Source: Chitinophagaceae bacterium UBA4857 (GTDB taxonomy: Bacteria > Bacteroidota > Bacteroidia > Chitinophagales > Chitinophagaceae). Taken from it: a stretch of 64,000 nt of DNA. The notes beneath the pieces are model-generated. The model did no database searches, was not told the origin of the DNA, and saw only the letters and a list, made by a program, of their open reading frames with translations. The position numbers were made by a program, and so were the translations under genes. The DNA is taken from positions 21,921 to 85,920 of the forward strand of contig DHEF01000008.1 of NCBI GenBank assembly GCA_002399735.1, given 5' to 3'. Positions 1 through 8,503 of the stretch are shown one piece after another (position 1 is the first letter of the stretch; each line of letters opens with the position of its first letter).

Positions 1-95
1 TCGAATTAATTCTATTGGCCATTTGCAGTACCCCGTATTTTAATCGGGGTCGTCCGGTAATTCTATTCAGCTTTGTGCAAGTACAAAAGTATGTT
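1..95. repeat. Family A dispersed intergenic repeat, cut by window edge
   Basis: The window opens inside a copy of the modular repeat called family A here. It has the AATTAATTCTATTGG block, a CCCCG...CGGGG hairpin and a second AATTCTATTCAGC block. Similar blocks recur at about 3.7, 7.4, 8.4, 16.4, 19.2, 22.9, 24.5, 30.8, 37.6, 41.6, 49.6 and 62.1 kb. No ORF is associated with it. Confidence 0.7.
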
Positions 96-171
96 TGTAA
101 ATAGCATTAGTAAGTAAGCAATCATTTAACAACACAAGAAATCATAACTGGTGAAAAACCTATTATTAATT

Positions 172-275
172 AACACGGGTGAGGGATTGAAGCGGCATCC
201 TTTTGCGAAGCGTGGGCTAATGGCAGCGTGGGACAAAAGATATAGCGAAAAGCCCGACCCGTAGGGGCACCCCAT
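172..275 (+). ncRNA. Flavo-1-like structured RNA (copy 1)
   Basis: A segment of about 100 nt shares long blocks with a second copy near 56.93-57.04 kb: GCGGCATCCTTTTGCGAAGC, then CAAAAGATATAGCGAA, then AGCCCGACCCG. The outer CGGGT (176-180) can pair with ACCCG (257-261) to close the structure. The two copies differ in the apical part but keep the flanking blocks, as expected for a structured RNA. From memory this matches the style of the Flavo-1 RNA motif of Bacteroidota; that assignment was not tested. It ends about 25 nt before the esterase start, so it could also act as that gene's 5' leader. Confidence 0.55.
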
Positions 276-299
276 AATAAAAATTAAAAAATAAATTTT

Positions 300-929
300 A
301 TGAATTATAGTCCTTTAACATACATATACAAAGCATCTGCAACACCCAATGCGCCTACGCTTTTAGTACTACACGGTACTGGTGCCGATGAAACCGATTT
401 AATACCGTTAGCAAAAGAGTTTGGCGAACAGTATAACATTCTTAGTCTGCGTGGTAATGTAAGCGAGCATGGCATGCCACGTTTTTTTAAACGCCTGGGC
501 ATGGGCATTTTTGATGAAGCCGATTTAACATTCAGAACAGAAGAGCTGGTACATTTTGTAAAAGAACTGGCGGTTAAAGAAATTTTTGATATAAATAAAT
601 TAATTGCGCTCGGCTACTCCAACGGTGCAAATATTGCCGGTAGTATATTGGTACTGTATCCCGACTTTTTACAGGCAGCTATTTTATACCGGCCCATGCA
701 GCCATTTAAACAATTGCCGGACAACTGGAAAACAGAACGTAAAACGCCGGTGTTTGCCAGCAATGGAAAAATGGATAATACAATTGATACAGCCGGTACA
801 AAAAAATATGTTGCTGCATTACAAAAAGCAGGGTTTGCAGTAACGCATCACGAATTTGCGACCGGGCACCAATTGACGCAACAAGATGTTGCAACATCAA
901 TTAAATGGTTAGGCGAATTGTACAAATAA
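300..929 (+). CDS. Alpha/beta hydrolase, carboxylesterase/phospholipase type
   Basis: A 209-residue cytoplasmic serine hydrolase of the short carboxylesterase/phospholipase family (YpfH/YtpA-like). An early LHGTGADETDL segment forms the oxyanion-hole loop. The nucleophile elbow is GYSNGAN (Ser near residue 108), and a late GHQLT supplies the probable catalytic His. There is no signal peptide. The length fits the family. The ATG at 300 follows an AT-rich stretch with no clear Shine-Dalgarno sequence, normal for Bacteroidota. A strong hairpin (1007-1034) ends the transcript, so the gene is probably monocistronic. The substrate is unknown; small acyl esters or lysophospholipids are the usual guesses. 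Confidence 0.85.
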   Translation: MNYSPLTYIYKASATPNAPTLLVLHGTGADETDLIPLAKEFGEQYNILSLRGNVSEHGMPRFFKRLGMGIFDEADLTFRTEELVHFVKELAVKEIFDINKLIALGYSNGANIAGSILVLYPDFLQAAILYRPMQPFKQLPDNWKTERKTPVFASNGKMDNTIDTAGTKKYVAALQKAGFAVTHHEFATGHQLTQQDVATSIKWLGELYK

Positions 930-1006
930 TGTAAAATTATTGCACTAAGTTTTGGTTGGTTATAATACTGGTATTACTTTTGAGATAACAAGTATTGTAA
1001 ATGCAT

Positions 1007-1034
1007 AATTAAGCCGGCAAGTACCGGCTTAATT
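1007..1034. terminator. Hairpin terminator after the esterase
   Basis: Perfect 11-bp inverted repeat AATTAAGCCGG/CCGGCTTAATT with a 6-nt loop; the A/T arms let it work in both directions. Confidence 0.8.
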
Positions 1035-1093
1035 TATAGTATGGCAATAACTTTGTTATACTAACTATATTTATTACACCAAAACCCTTTTTG

Positions 1094-1585
1094 ATGCTAC
1101 TTAAAACTTTTGTAAGCAGCTTTACACTATGTGCTGCGCTTGTATTAACCTCGTACCAGGCTAGTGCTAAAGCAAAAATCCCCCTAGGTAACCGTGAAGT
1201 ATTAACCCTTGTTTCTGACCTACCCGACACAGAAGATTATTTACTGGAAAAAGGCTCAAAACTTGTAAACCGCCCGGATCAGTATCTTGATTTAGCTACT
1301 CTGCACGAAGAGTTTAACATTGCCTGGATTTTACCACTTTGGATTAACAAGGAACCAAGACTTGTAGGCTACAACAAAGCCAAGGATATGTATTATGACA
1401 TACCTGAAGAAGAGATGAACGAAATTTTAGCCAAGAACAAACTGGAACGTAAAAATCTGGAGAAAGTAGGTTTTTACACTCGTTACGGTGGCAAACTGGT
1501 TGCACTACTTATTATTGCATTTATTATCTGGGGTATGATACCTTCTAAGAAAAAAGCAGAAGATATAAAACCTCAAACCGTATAA
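1094..1585 (+). CDS. Hypothetical exported, membrane-anchored protein
   Basis: A protein of 163 residues from the ATG at 1094 (a TTG one codon earlier is less likely). Residues 1-25 look like a signal peptide ending at YQASAKA. A soluble, acidic middle part follows, then a hydrophobic helix near residues 138-152 (VALLIIAFIIWGMI) and a short Lys-rich tail. It should sit in the inner membrane with the middle part outside and the C-terminus in the cytoplasm. I do not recognise the family. A terminator at 1592-1614 separates it from the next genes, but the orientation and the membrane theme match the downstream operon. Confidence 0.7.
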   Translation: MLLKTFVSSFTLCAALVLTSYQASAKAKIPLGNREVLTLVSDLPDTEDYLLEKGSKLVNRPDQYLDLATLHEEFNIAWILPLWINKEPRLVGYNKAKDMYYDIPEEEMNEILAKNKLERKNLEKVGFYTRYGGKLVALLIIAFIIWGMIPSKKKAEDIKPQTV

Positions 1586-1591
1586 TTTTTT

Positions 1592-1614
1592 AAAGCACCG
1601 TAATGCGGTGCTTT
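1592..1614 (+). terminator. Rho-independent terminator
   Basis: AAAGCACCG/CGGTGCTTT-type stem with a short loop, followed by ACTTTTCTTTT. Confidence 0.8.
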
Positions 1615-1661
1615 ACTTTTCTTTTAGCACCAACACTTTTCCTAACCTAAAATCACAATTT

Positions 1662-2387
1662 ATGGGCTCTTACGTATTTATTATTATCGGCTTTATTGCC
1701 GTATATGCAGGTATTTTTATTTGGTACCGTCGCAAAAAACAACAAAGTGCTGCAGCTTTTAGCCAGTTGAACATGCAACAGGAAGCTGGCAGGGCAGAGC
1801 ATTACAAAGCTGAATTTTTAAATGGCGATTTTGCTTTTTTAAAAAAACACATTAAGGACAATCCGATTGATGCTTTCACTGTTGCCACACTTGATTATGG
1901 CAAAGGCGATATGGCAAAAGATGTGGCCAAAGACGCGTTAAAAAGTATAGCTACTTTAGGTACGGTGAAATACAATACGGTGCAAACACCAAAGTATCTT
2001 GTGTTAAGCGGCAGCGATTTACACTTACTGGATACTAATACCGACGGTGATGTAGATAAACATTTAATTTTTGATAATTTCCGTTTACAAAACTCAACCA
2101 TTGAAGAAATGCCACCGGCTAAGGTGGCTGCCATGCGTATTAATTATGGCGATTATAGTTTAAAAAACTACAAAGTATCGTTACAAACGGATGGTAAAGA
2201 AGTAAAACTGGTTATACCAAACGGTATTGTACAGGCAATGGTTGCACAAGCTTCTGCTACCTCTATGTTATCTAACAATGTAGAAAAACAAGTGAAAGAA
2301 TTTGTATTAGGCAACTACTTTTTAAATAAGTTGGGTGAAAAAGCGCCTAATCTTAAAGTACAAACTTACCTACCTACTCAAAATTAA
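1662..2387 (+). CDS. Hypothetical protein with N-terminal membrane anchor
   Basis: From the ATG at 1662 the product is 241 residues. An upstream in-frame start at 1608 would place 18 extra residues inside the terminator region and is rejected. Residues 3-22 (SYVFIIIGFIAVYAGIFIWY) form a membrane helix followed by RRKK, so the remaining 215 residues should be cytoplasmic. The sequence is rich in Lys and Ala and has no motif I can name. It lies 5 nt before the DUF1266 gene and is presumably co-transcribed with it, the lipoprotein and the small membrane peptide (1662-3604). Function unknown. Confidence 0.7.
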   Translation: MGSYVFIIIGFIAVYAGIFIWYRRKKQQSAAAFSQLNMQQEAGRAEHYKAEFLNGDFAFLKKHIKDNPIDAFTVATLDYGKGDMAKDVAKDALKSIATLGTVKYNTVQTPKYLVLSGSDLHLLDTNTDGDVDKHLIFDNFRLQNSTIEEMPPAKVAAMRINYGDYSLKNYKVSLQTDGKEVKLVIPNGIVQAMVAQASATSMLSNNVEKQVKEFVLGNYFLNKLGEKAPNLKVQTYLPTQN

Positions 2388-2392
2388 ACATC

Positions 2393-3103
2393 ATGGGAAT
2401 TGTATCTAAACTATTCAATGCCCTGTTTAACAATGTAAGGTTAAACAATACTAACCCACTAATGGGTGATGCCTTAAAGCAGGTATTAGTAAGTGCTATG
2501 TACGCCGAGCAACAATCGGCTTACTTAAACAGCTACGAAACCGGTATTGCCGATAGTGATGCAAAAACCATTTTGCAAGAATACTGGGGTATACATTCAA
2601 AAGCTGCTGCAGAAGACACTTTATCGTACCTGTTACGTAAGGGCCATAGCTACTACTTTGATGCTATTTATATGGCACTAACAACAGAAAAAAATAATTA
2701 TGCCGCTTATTTACAATCAGCTTTTCCACCTGAAGAGTTAGAAAAAGGTATAAGCCTGTTTCGTGGTTTGCGCAGTAATATAGATACATTAGTAAACGAT
2801 AAAGTAATAACCCGTATTGAAGACCTGCAAACGTATAAGGTATACGGCTGGGATTACGGACGCCTTTCATTTATGACACGCCTGTGTTACGAACACCAGT
2901 TAATACCAGAACATGTAATGAAACAATTTTTACGTGAATCGCTGGAGGGCACCAAGCGGGCATATACTAATTGGGGCGATTTTTCAAAAGGTTACATTAT
3001 TGGCCGTGCTATGTGGGGCGGACAGGATAACTCAGGTATGACAGGTATTGCTAATAGCCTTTTAACCAATAAAAAAAGCCCCTGGCTTAATGTTCCACTA
3101 TAA
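2393..3103 (+). CDS. DUF1266 domain protein
   Basis: A 236-residue soluble protein. The C-terminal half holds the pattern typical of DUF1266: a KVYGWDYGRLSFMTRLCYEHQLI segment near residues 146-168 (Gly-Trp-Asp-x-Gly-Arg core), then a helix with KRAYTNWGDFSKGYIIGR. DUF1266 proteins have no known function; in other bacteria they occur in small clusters, sometimes near stress or toxin-type loci. It starts 5 nt after the preceding gene and is followed 12 nt later by a lipoprotein gene, so it is an internal gene of a small operon. Family call fairly firm; role unknown. Confidence 0.7.
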   Translation: MGIVSKLFNALFNNVRLNNTNPLMGDALKQVLVSAMYAEQQSAYLNSYETGIADSDAKTILQEYWGIHSKAAAEDTLSYLLRKGHSYYFDAIYMALTTEKNNYAAYLQSAFPPEELEKGISLFRGLRSNIDTLVNDKVITRIEDLQTYKVYGWDYGRLSFMTRLCYEHQLIPEHVMKQFLRESLEGTKRAYTNWGDFSKGYIIGRAMWGGQDNSGMTGIANSLLTNKKSPWLNVPL

Positions 3104-3115
3104 TAATCAAAAAAT

Positions 3116-3433
3116 ATGCTTAAAAAAATGCTTGCTTTTGCCACGGTTGTATTACTGTTTTCATGCGGGCAAAGTGATAGTAAAGAAAAATCGGAAAAAG
3201 GAAACTGGTCACAAAAAGACAGAGCGGAATACATGCGTGATTGTATTTCTTCGGCGAGAAAGAGTTTTGAAGCAAGAGGCACACAAGCCGATTCTGCTAT
3301 CGTAACAACACTTTGCAAATGCTCCGGCGAAATTATTGAAGAAAGATATGCTTATAATGAATCATCAAAGATTCAGGAAGCTGAAGTGATGAGTATTATG
3401 CAACAAGCAGCTGAAAAATGTTTAAAAAAATAA
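3116..3433 (+). CDS. Small lipoprotein
   Basis: A 105-residue protein with a type II signal peptide: MLKKMLAFATVVLLFSC, lipobox LFSC, lipidated Cys at residue 17. The mature part is highly charged, carries three further Cys (DCISS, CKCSGE, EKCLKK region) and looks helical. It is probably anchored in the outer or inner membrane facing the periplasm. Its TAA stop at 3431-3433 overlaps an ATG (TAATG) that opens the next small gene, suggesting translational coupling. No named family recognised. Confidence 0.7.
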   Translation: MLKKMLAFATVVLLFSCGQSDSKEKSEKGNWSQKDRAEYMRDCISSARKSFEARGTQADSAIVTTLCKCSGEIIEERYAYNESSKIQEAEVMSIMQQAAEKCLKK

Positions 3434-3604
3434 TGCCCCCCAAAGGTAAGCTTTTCAATATTTTGTATGCTGCTTACGATTAATGCGGTAGCGCAAAACG
3501 ATGTAAGAAGTATTGGCAATAGCTTTGGAAAAATTTTAGCAGCCGTAGTTATAGTGGTACTGGTTTATACGTTTCTGGTTAAACCGGTAATGAAGAAAAA
3601 GTAA
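3433..3604 (+). CDS. Small single-pass membrane protein with an apparent frameshift
   Basis: The ATG at 3433 overlaps the lipoprotein stop (TAATG) but runs into a stop at 3481 in its own frame. Immediately after this ATG is a run of six C. Removing one C would give a continuous 56-residue protein: MPPK, a signal-peptide-like hydrophobic stretch ending AVAQ/NDV, a linker, and a second hydrophobic helix (AAVVIVVLVYTFLV) with a KPVMKKK tail. As the sequence stands, only an internal start at 3467 (45 residues) is open, and it begins in the middle of the signal peptide. Sequencing error, a real frameshift mutation, or slippage on the C tract are all possible. Confidence 0.5.
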
Positions 3605-3626
3605 ACTTTTACTACCTTATTTAGTT

Positions 3627-3659
3627 AAAACACTTACCCCGCCGGTAGGTGTTTTTTTT
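3627..3659 (+). terminator. Rho-independent terminator
   Basis: AAACACTTACC/GGTAGGTGTTT stem (one G-T pair) with a short loop, followed by a run of T; ends the 1662-3604 operon. Confidence 0.85.
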
Positions 3660-3699
3660 ATGATACCGTAACATTCTACGCCCCAATAACGTTACACAT

Positions 3700-3925
3700 T
3701 GTGGCTATACTAAGTACCGGTTTTTGAAAGCAACGAAAAAGGGAAATGACCTTTGCATAGCACGATGATGATTAGCGAAACGAATTCCCGAAACAAGTTC
3801 GGGATGCTGCACAATGCCCAATAGAATTTATGCAGCAGAACGGAACCCTTCGACAAACTCAGGATAAGCTGTAACGAACAATCAATCAAAGGAGTAACGA
3901 TGATAAAAAATATAATAATGAAGAA
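3700..3925. repeat. Family A repeat cluster in the 3605-4056 gap
   Basis: The 450-nt gap before the Tricorn gene contains a family A mosaic: CACGATGATGATTAGCGAA, a TCCCGAA...TTCGGGA hairpin, TGCCCAATAGAATTTATGC and CAATCAATCAAAGGAG. These are reverse-complement versions of blocks near 19.2 and 37.6 kb. No gene seen. Confidence 0.65.
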
Positions 3926-4056
3926 AATGAAATGTCTGTCTAGTTTCTCCAATTACGAAACACATCGTAAATTAACATTTCGCTATATACCAGTAACTTT
4001 AATAAACCTTATCATTGCGTCCTCTTTAATAAACTCATAAAAATCAAACCAACAAT

Positions 4057-7000
4057 ATGCGAACAAAAAGTGTTCTGGCGGCTTGTCTGTTATTGTCAAG
4101 TTCAACCGCTATGGCGCAAATCAACGCCAGTCTGTTACGTTACCCCGATGTTTCTAAAACCAGTATTGTGTTTACGTATGCTAATGATATTTGGATTGTA
4201 CCCAAAACGGGTGGTACGGCAACCCGTTTAACCACACCAAAGGGAGAGGAACGTTATGCCAAATTTTCGCCGGACGGTAAGAACATTGCTTTTTCGGGTA
4301 ACTATGATGGAAATACAGATGTATATACTATGCCTGTTACCGGCGGAATGCCGAAACGTTTAACAGCACATGGTAGCTCTGACAGGGTGATTGATTGGAC
4401 GATAGATGGAAAATCAGTTGTATTTGCATCGGGCCGTAATAGTGGTAAAGCCAGGTTTAACCAGTTTTATCAGGTAAGAGCAAGTGGCGGTGCAGTAACA
4501 AAAATGCCGTTTGCATATGCAGAGTATGGCTCCTTTAACAGCGATGGCAACAAAATGGCTGTTGTGTTTTTATCGCAAGCCAATCGTACCTGGAAAAGAT
4601 ATAAAGGTGGTATGCAAAGCGGGATTCACATTTATGATTTGAAAAATAACCAGTCTAAAAAAATTACTACTGACTTATATAACGGCCAGGAGTACCCTAT
4701 GTGGCAGGGTGATAATATTTTTTTTGTTGCCAACCATGGTAAAGATGAAAAAATGAATTTATGGAGCTATAATGTAAGTTCCGGTAAAGTTACACAGTTA
4801 ACCAATTATAAAGATGATGACATTAGTTTTCCATCTTTAGGTGATGGTGAAATTGTTTACCAAAAAGGAAGCGATTTACACATATATGATATCAATAGCA
4901 AAACCGATAAAGTAGTAAAAATTAATATTGTTACCGATTTATCGCATTTAAAGCCCCGTACAGAATCGGTGGCTAACTTTTTACAAAACTTAAGCATTAG
5001 TCCGGATGGTAACAGGGTATTGGCCGAAGCAAGAGGTGATATTTTTTCTATACCGGCAAAGGATGGTTTCATAAAAACTATAGCTGCCACATCGGGTGTT
5101 GCAGAACGTTATCCGGCCTGGTCACCTAACGGAAAAAATATAGCTTATTGGTCAGATGTAACCGGTGAATATGAATTATACATTAAAGATGCAGTAACTG
5201 ATGTCGCTAAAAAAATAACCAATATGGGGCCGGGTTATAAACATTCCATTTTTTGGTCGCCTGACAGCAAAAAAATAAGCTTTATTGATAATGATGGTAA
5301 AATTTATGTGGTTGATGTAGATAAAAGCACGGTTACAAAAATTGACCAACTGTACCGCTTTATAAGTTATGGTAACTGCGAAGGTTTTGTTGCCAACTGG
5401 TCGCCGGATAGTAAATGGATGACTTATAGCCGCGATATACCTAATGCACATACAGCCGTTTTTATTTATGATGTAGAAGGTAAGAGTACCAAACAGGTAA
5501 CCAGTGGTTTTTACAGTTGCAACAATCCGGTATTTGATACCAAAGGAGAATATTTATACCTTACCACCAACCAGGTGTTTAACCCAACCTATGGCGATTT
5601 TGATAATACTTTTGTGTACAATAACTCCACCAAGCTGGCAGCAATTGCTTTACGCAAAGATGTACCGGGCTTATTAAAACCTAAAAACGATACAGTAGCA
5701 ATAACAGTTACTGAAGAAGCAAAAAAAACGGATAAAAAAGATACTGCAACAGCAAAAAAGGAAACGAAGCCTGCCAAGGGAATTGATTTTGAAAACTTTG
5801 AAAGTCGTTTAGAATTGTTATCACCTGCTGCGGGCAATATTGGTCGCCTGTCTTCTATTGAAGGGAAAATTTTATTTCTGCGTAGTCCTAACAGAGGCGA
5901 AAGTGGTGGCACTACCGGTTTAAAATATTATGATATTGAAGAAAAAGAAGAGAAAACTATATCAACAGGTATTTACTATTACGAGCTAAGTGCTAATGGT
6001 AAAAAATTATTGGTAAACAAAATGGGGGCTTATGGCATTATTAACCCAAGCGAAGGTGCTAAACTTGACGACCCGTTGCGTACCAGTGAATTATATACGA
6101 CCATTGATCCTAAAAAAGAATGGAAACAAATATTAAACGATGCATGGCGTTTTGAAAGAGATTATTTCTACGATAAAAATTTGCACGGTGTTGATTGGAA
6201 TAAAGTAAAAACTAAATACCATAAATTATTAGAAGACGCTGTAACCCGCGAAGATGTTAGCTTTTTATTAGGAGAATTGATTGGCGAGTTAAACGCATCT
6301 CACACTTATAACGATGAAGGCGATGAGGAAAAAGCAAACTACAAATCAGTTGGTTATTTAGGTGTTGACTGGGCTGCTGATGGCAACTATTACAAAATAG
6401 ATAAAATAATAAAAGGTGCCGCCTGGGATAACGAAGTAAAATCGTCTTTAATCCAATCAGGTATAGAAGAAGGTAATTACATTCTGGCAATAAATGGCAT
6501 TCCATTAACTACCGAAACCGAACCATACGAAGCTTTTACAGGCTTAGCCAACAAAACCATTGAAATAACGTATAACACTACCCCCAATTTTAACGGAGCC
6601 CAAAAAGCAACTGTTAAAACTTTATCCAGTGAGTATAGGTTACGTAACCTTGCCTGGATAGAAAACATGCGGGCCTATGTTGACAAAGCAACCAATGGCG
6701 AAGTAGGCTATGTATATGTGCCCAGCACCGGTGTTGATGGGCAAAATGAACTGATGCGTATGTTTAATGCACAGATGGATAAAAAAGCATTAATTATTGA
6801 CGAACGTTTTAATGATGGCGGACAAATTCCCGATCGTTTTATTGAAATGTTAGATCGCAAACCTTTGGCTTTTTGGGCAACCCGTGAAGGCCAGGCATGG
6901 AACTGGCCTCCTGCAGGTCACTACGGGCCAAAAGTAATGTTGGTAAATGGTTGGAGCGGCTCCGGTGGCGATGCATTTCCCGACTATTTTAAGAAAAGAG

Positions 7001-7296
7001 GTTTAGGTCCATTGATTGGCACCAGAACATGGGGCGGCTTAATCGGTATTAGCGGCTCACCTTCATTTGTTGATGGAGGAAGCGTTACCGTACCAACTTT
7101 CAGAATGTATAATCCTGATGGCACATGGTTTAGAGAAGGTCATGGGGTTGACCCTGATATTGAAGTGGTGGAAGATTTAGGTGCCATGGCTAAAGGCGTA
7201 GATGTACAGCTAAACAAAGCCATTGAAGAAATTAAAAAACTATTAAAAACAAACGGATACAATATTCCTAACAGACCTGCTGCTGAAAAAAGATAA
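4057..7296 (+). CDS. Tricorn-type S41 protease, exported
   Basis: 1079 residues. A signal peptide (cleaved about residue 20, STAMAQ) is followed by two TolB/PD40-like beta-propellers (about 25-330 and 345-520, with repeated FSPDGKNIAFSG, WSPDSKKISF type blades). Next come a Lys/Thr-rich linker (about 555-575), the C1/PDZ region (about 755-850) and the S41 catalytic domain. Candidate catalytic residues match Tricorn order: Ser748-His749 (NASHTYN) and nucleophile Ser969 in the GWSGSGGDAFP segment, with a late EGHGVDPDIE carrying the likely Glu. It should degrade peptides in the periplasm. Family members are about 1050-1100 residues, so it is complete. A terminator lies at 7468-7501. Apparently monocistronic. 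Confidence 0.9.
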   Translation: MRTKSVLAACLLLSSSTAMAQINASLLRYPDVSKTSIVFTYANDIWIVPKTGGTATRLTTPKGEERYAKFSPDGKNIAFSGNYDGNTDVYTMPVTGGMPKRLTAHGSSDRVIDWTIDGKSVVFASGRNSGKARFNQFYQVRASGGAVTKMPFAYAEYGSFNSDGNKMAVVFLSQANRTWKRYKGGMQSGIHIYDLKNNQSKKITTDLYNGQEYPMWQGDNIFFVANHGKDEKMNLWSYNVSSGKVTQLTNYKDDDISFPSLGDGEIVYQKGSDLHIYDINSKTDKVVKINIVTDLSHLKPRTESVANFLQNLSISPDGNRVLAEARGDIFSIPAKDGFIKTIAATSGVAERYPAWSPNGKNIAYWSDVTGEYELYIKDAVTDVAKKITNMGPGYKHSIFWSPDSKKISFIDNDGKIYVVDVDKSTVTKIDQLYRFISYGNCEGFVANWSPDSKWMTYSRDIPNAHTAVFIYDVEGKSTKQVTSGFYSCNNPVFDTKGEYLYLTTNQVFNPTYGDFDNTFVYNNSTKLAAIALRKDVPGLLKPKNDTVAITVTEEAKKTDKKDTATAKKETKPAKGIDFENFESRLELLSPAAGNIGRLSSIEGKILFLRSPNRGESGGTTGLKYYDIEEKEEKTISTGIYYYELSANGKKLLVNKMGAYGIINPSEGAKLDDPLRTSELYTTIDPKKEWKQILNDAWRFERDYFYDKNLHGVDWNKVKTKYHKLLEDAVTREDVSFLLGELIGELNASHTYNDEGDEEKANYKSVGYLGVDWAADGNYYKIDKIIKGAAWDNEVKSSLIQSGIEEGNYILAINGIPLTTETEPYEAFTGLANKTIEITYNTTPNFNGAQKATVKTLSSEYRLRNLAWIENMRAYVDKATNGEVGYVYVPSTGVDGQNELMRMFNAQMDKKALIIDERFNDGGQIPDRFIEMLDRKPLAFWATREGQAWNWPPAGHYGPKVMLVNGWSGSGGDAFPDYFKKRGLGPLIGTRTWGGLIGISGSPSFVDGGSVTVPTFRMYNPDGTWFREGHGVDPDIEVVEDLGAMAKGVDVQLNKAIEEIKKLLKTNGYNIPNRPAAEKR

Positions 7297-7297
7297 A

Positions 7298-7325
7298 ACC
7301 CCCCAAACCCCTAAAGGGGCTTAAT
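7298..7325 (+). repeat. CCCCTAAAGGGG hairpin repeat
   Basis: An ACCCCTAAAGGGGCTT hairpin directly after the Tricorn stop codon. The same CCCCTAAAGGGG core occurs at 11736, 12181 and, weakly, 8455 and 24473, so this is a dispersed repeat that may also serve as a weak terminator. Confidence 0.55.
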
Positions 7326-7349
7326 CTTATAATGGGGATTTTTATTATG

Positions 7350-7440
7350 GTATCATCGTCCCTCCAATGATTGAGCGTCTGTTGCGTCGCACTCTTCAAC
7401 TGTAGTACTTCTATTGAGCATTGTGCAAACAACATCTGTT
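7350..7440. repeat. Family A repeat, short form
   Basis: Contains ATCATCGTCCCTCC...TGATTGAGC, TTGCGTCGCACTCTTCAAC and TTCTATTGAGCATTGTGC in that order. It is the reverse-complement layout of the copy at 8338-8425, so the gene at 7592-8272 is flanked by inverted copies of this repeat. Confidence 0.75.
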
Positions 7441-7467
7441 AAAGAGTATTACATTAAATGTAAGAGC

Positions 7468-7501
7468 AAAAAAGCACTCAGGTTAATGAGTGCTTTTTTG
7501 T
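7468..7501. terminator. Bidirectional terminator
   Basis: Stem AAAAAAGCACTCA/TGAGTGCTTTTTT with a 6-nt loop. Confidence 0.9.
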
Positions 7502-7591
7502 TTAAAGAATGTATATTATCTTAACAACCAAACTAAAAAATTACAATTTCATTAAACTGCTTTTAAATTTTTACTTTTTAATTATTTATGC

Positions 7592-8272
7592 ATGCCCGAT
7601 AAACCAATTATATTTAAAAGCCTGAGTAATATTGAAGAAATTGAACAAATTGCTGAGCAATTAGCACAACATAACATTGCTTATGAAATTGAAAGTCCGC
7701 CACAATTATTAGACAAAAATTTTATTGGCGAACTGGCCATGCCCGATCATTACCTTAAAATAAAAGCCGCCGATTTTAGCAAGGCTAACAATATTGTAGA
7801 TGAGTTATATAAAAACATTGCCGCAACCATTGACAAAGAATATTTTTTATTTGACTTTACCGAAGAACAACTTTTACAAGTGGTAAATAACAAAAACGAT
7901 TGGGGCGATTTAAATTATCACATTGCACTGGAATTAATACGACGTATGGGCATTACTTATAACCATCAATTAACAAACGAATTAGAAGCAGAAGCTGCAG
8001 CCATAGCACCAAAAACAGTAAACCCAATTTACTTGTTTATAACTTATGCTTTACTGCTGATGTCTTTTATATTACCTATTCCATACTTATCCATTGGTGC
8101 ATTAATCATCGGATTGTTTTTATATGGTGCAACAAAAACTTTAAGAACAGGAATTAAAGTCAATTATTACGATGACGGTAGCCGAAAAAACGGAATCGCA
8201 ATTATAGTTATCGCTTGTCTGTCGATTATATGGCTTTTGTATAAAATATTTAGTCTGGCTTCTGATAATTAA
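7592..8272 (+). CDS. Membrane protein with N-terminal DUF2007-like domain
   Basis: 226 residues. Residues 1-75 resemble the DUF2007 putative signal-transducing fold: an early FKSLSNIEEIEQIAEQLAQHNIAYEIES stretch, then LKIKAADFSKANNIVDELY. This domain is often fused to membrane helices in Bacteroidota. The C-terminal third has three hydrophobic helices (about residues 148-165, 168-182 and 202-220). The domain call is by pattern only. The gene is isolated between two inverted family A repeats; a weak hairpin follows at 8296-8324. Function unknown. Confidence 0.7.
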   Translation: MPDKPIIFKSLSNIEEIEQIAEQLAQHNIAYEIESPPQLLDKNFIGELAMPDHYLKIKAADFSKANNIVDELYKNIAATIDKEYFLFDFTEEQLLQVVNNKNDWGDLNYHIALELIRRMGITYNHQLTNELEAEAAAIAPKTVNPIYLFITYALLLMSFILPIPYLSIGALIIGLFLYGATKTLRTGIKVNYYDDGSRKNGIAIIVIACLSIIWLLYKIFSLASDN

Positions 8273-8295
8273 ATATCATCACCAATCTTTTATAA

Positions 8296-8324
8296 AAAAG
8301 TCCTCTCACATTGAAAAGACTTTT
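8296..8324 (+). terminator. Possible terminator
   Basis: AAAAGTC/GACTTTT stem with a long 15-nt loop just after the 7592-8272 gene; weaker than others in the window. Confidence 0.4.
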
Positions 8325-8337
8325 ACAAATTTATTGT

Positions 8338-8425
8338 ACACCTGCACATTGCTGAATAGAATTACTGAACGTTGAAGAGTGCGACGCAACTAAAGTTCAA
8401 TCAAGGCAAGAACGCTGGTAACATA
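8338..8425. repeat. Family A repeat, short form
   Basis: TGCACATTGCTGAATAGAAT, TTGAAGAGTGCGACGCAAC, AAAGTTCAATCAAGGCAAG, then CGCTGGTAAC. This is the clearest short version and is a near reverse complement of 7350-7440. Confidence 0.75.
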
Positions 8426-8503
8426 AAACAATTATGTTTACTCAAACTTTAAAATCCCTTTAGGGATTTAGGCTTGATAGTAGCGCTACGGCCGGTAACA
8501 AAA

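Noticed and set aside
7298..7325. CCCCTAAAGGGG hairpin as the main Tricorn terminator
   Set aside because: No T run follows, and the same sequence recurs in coding positions; the hairpin at 7468-7501 is the better terminator.
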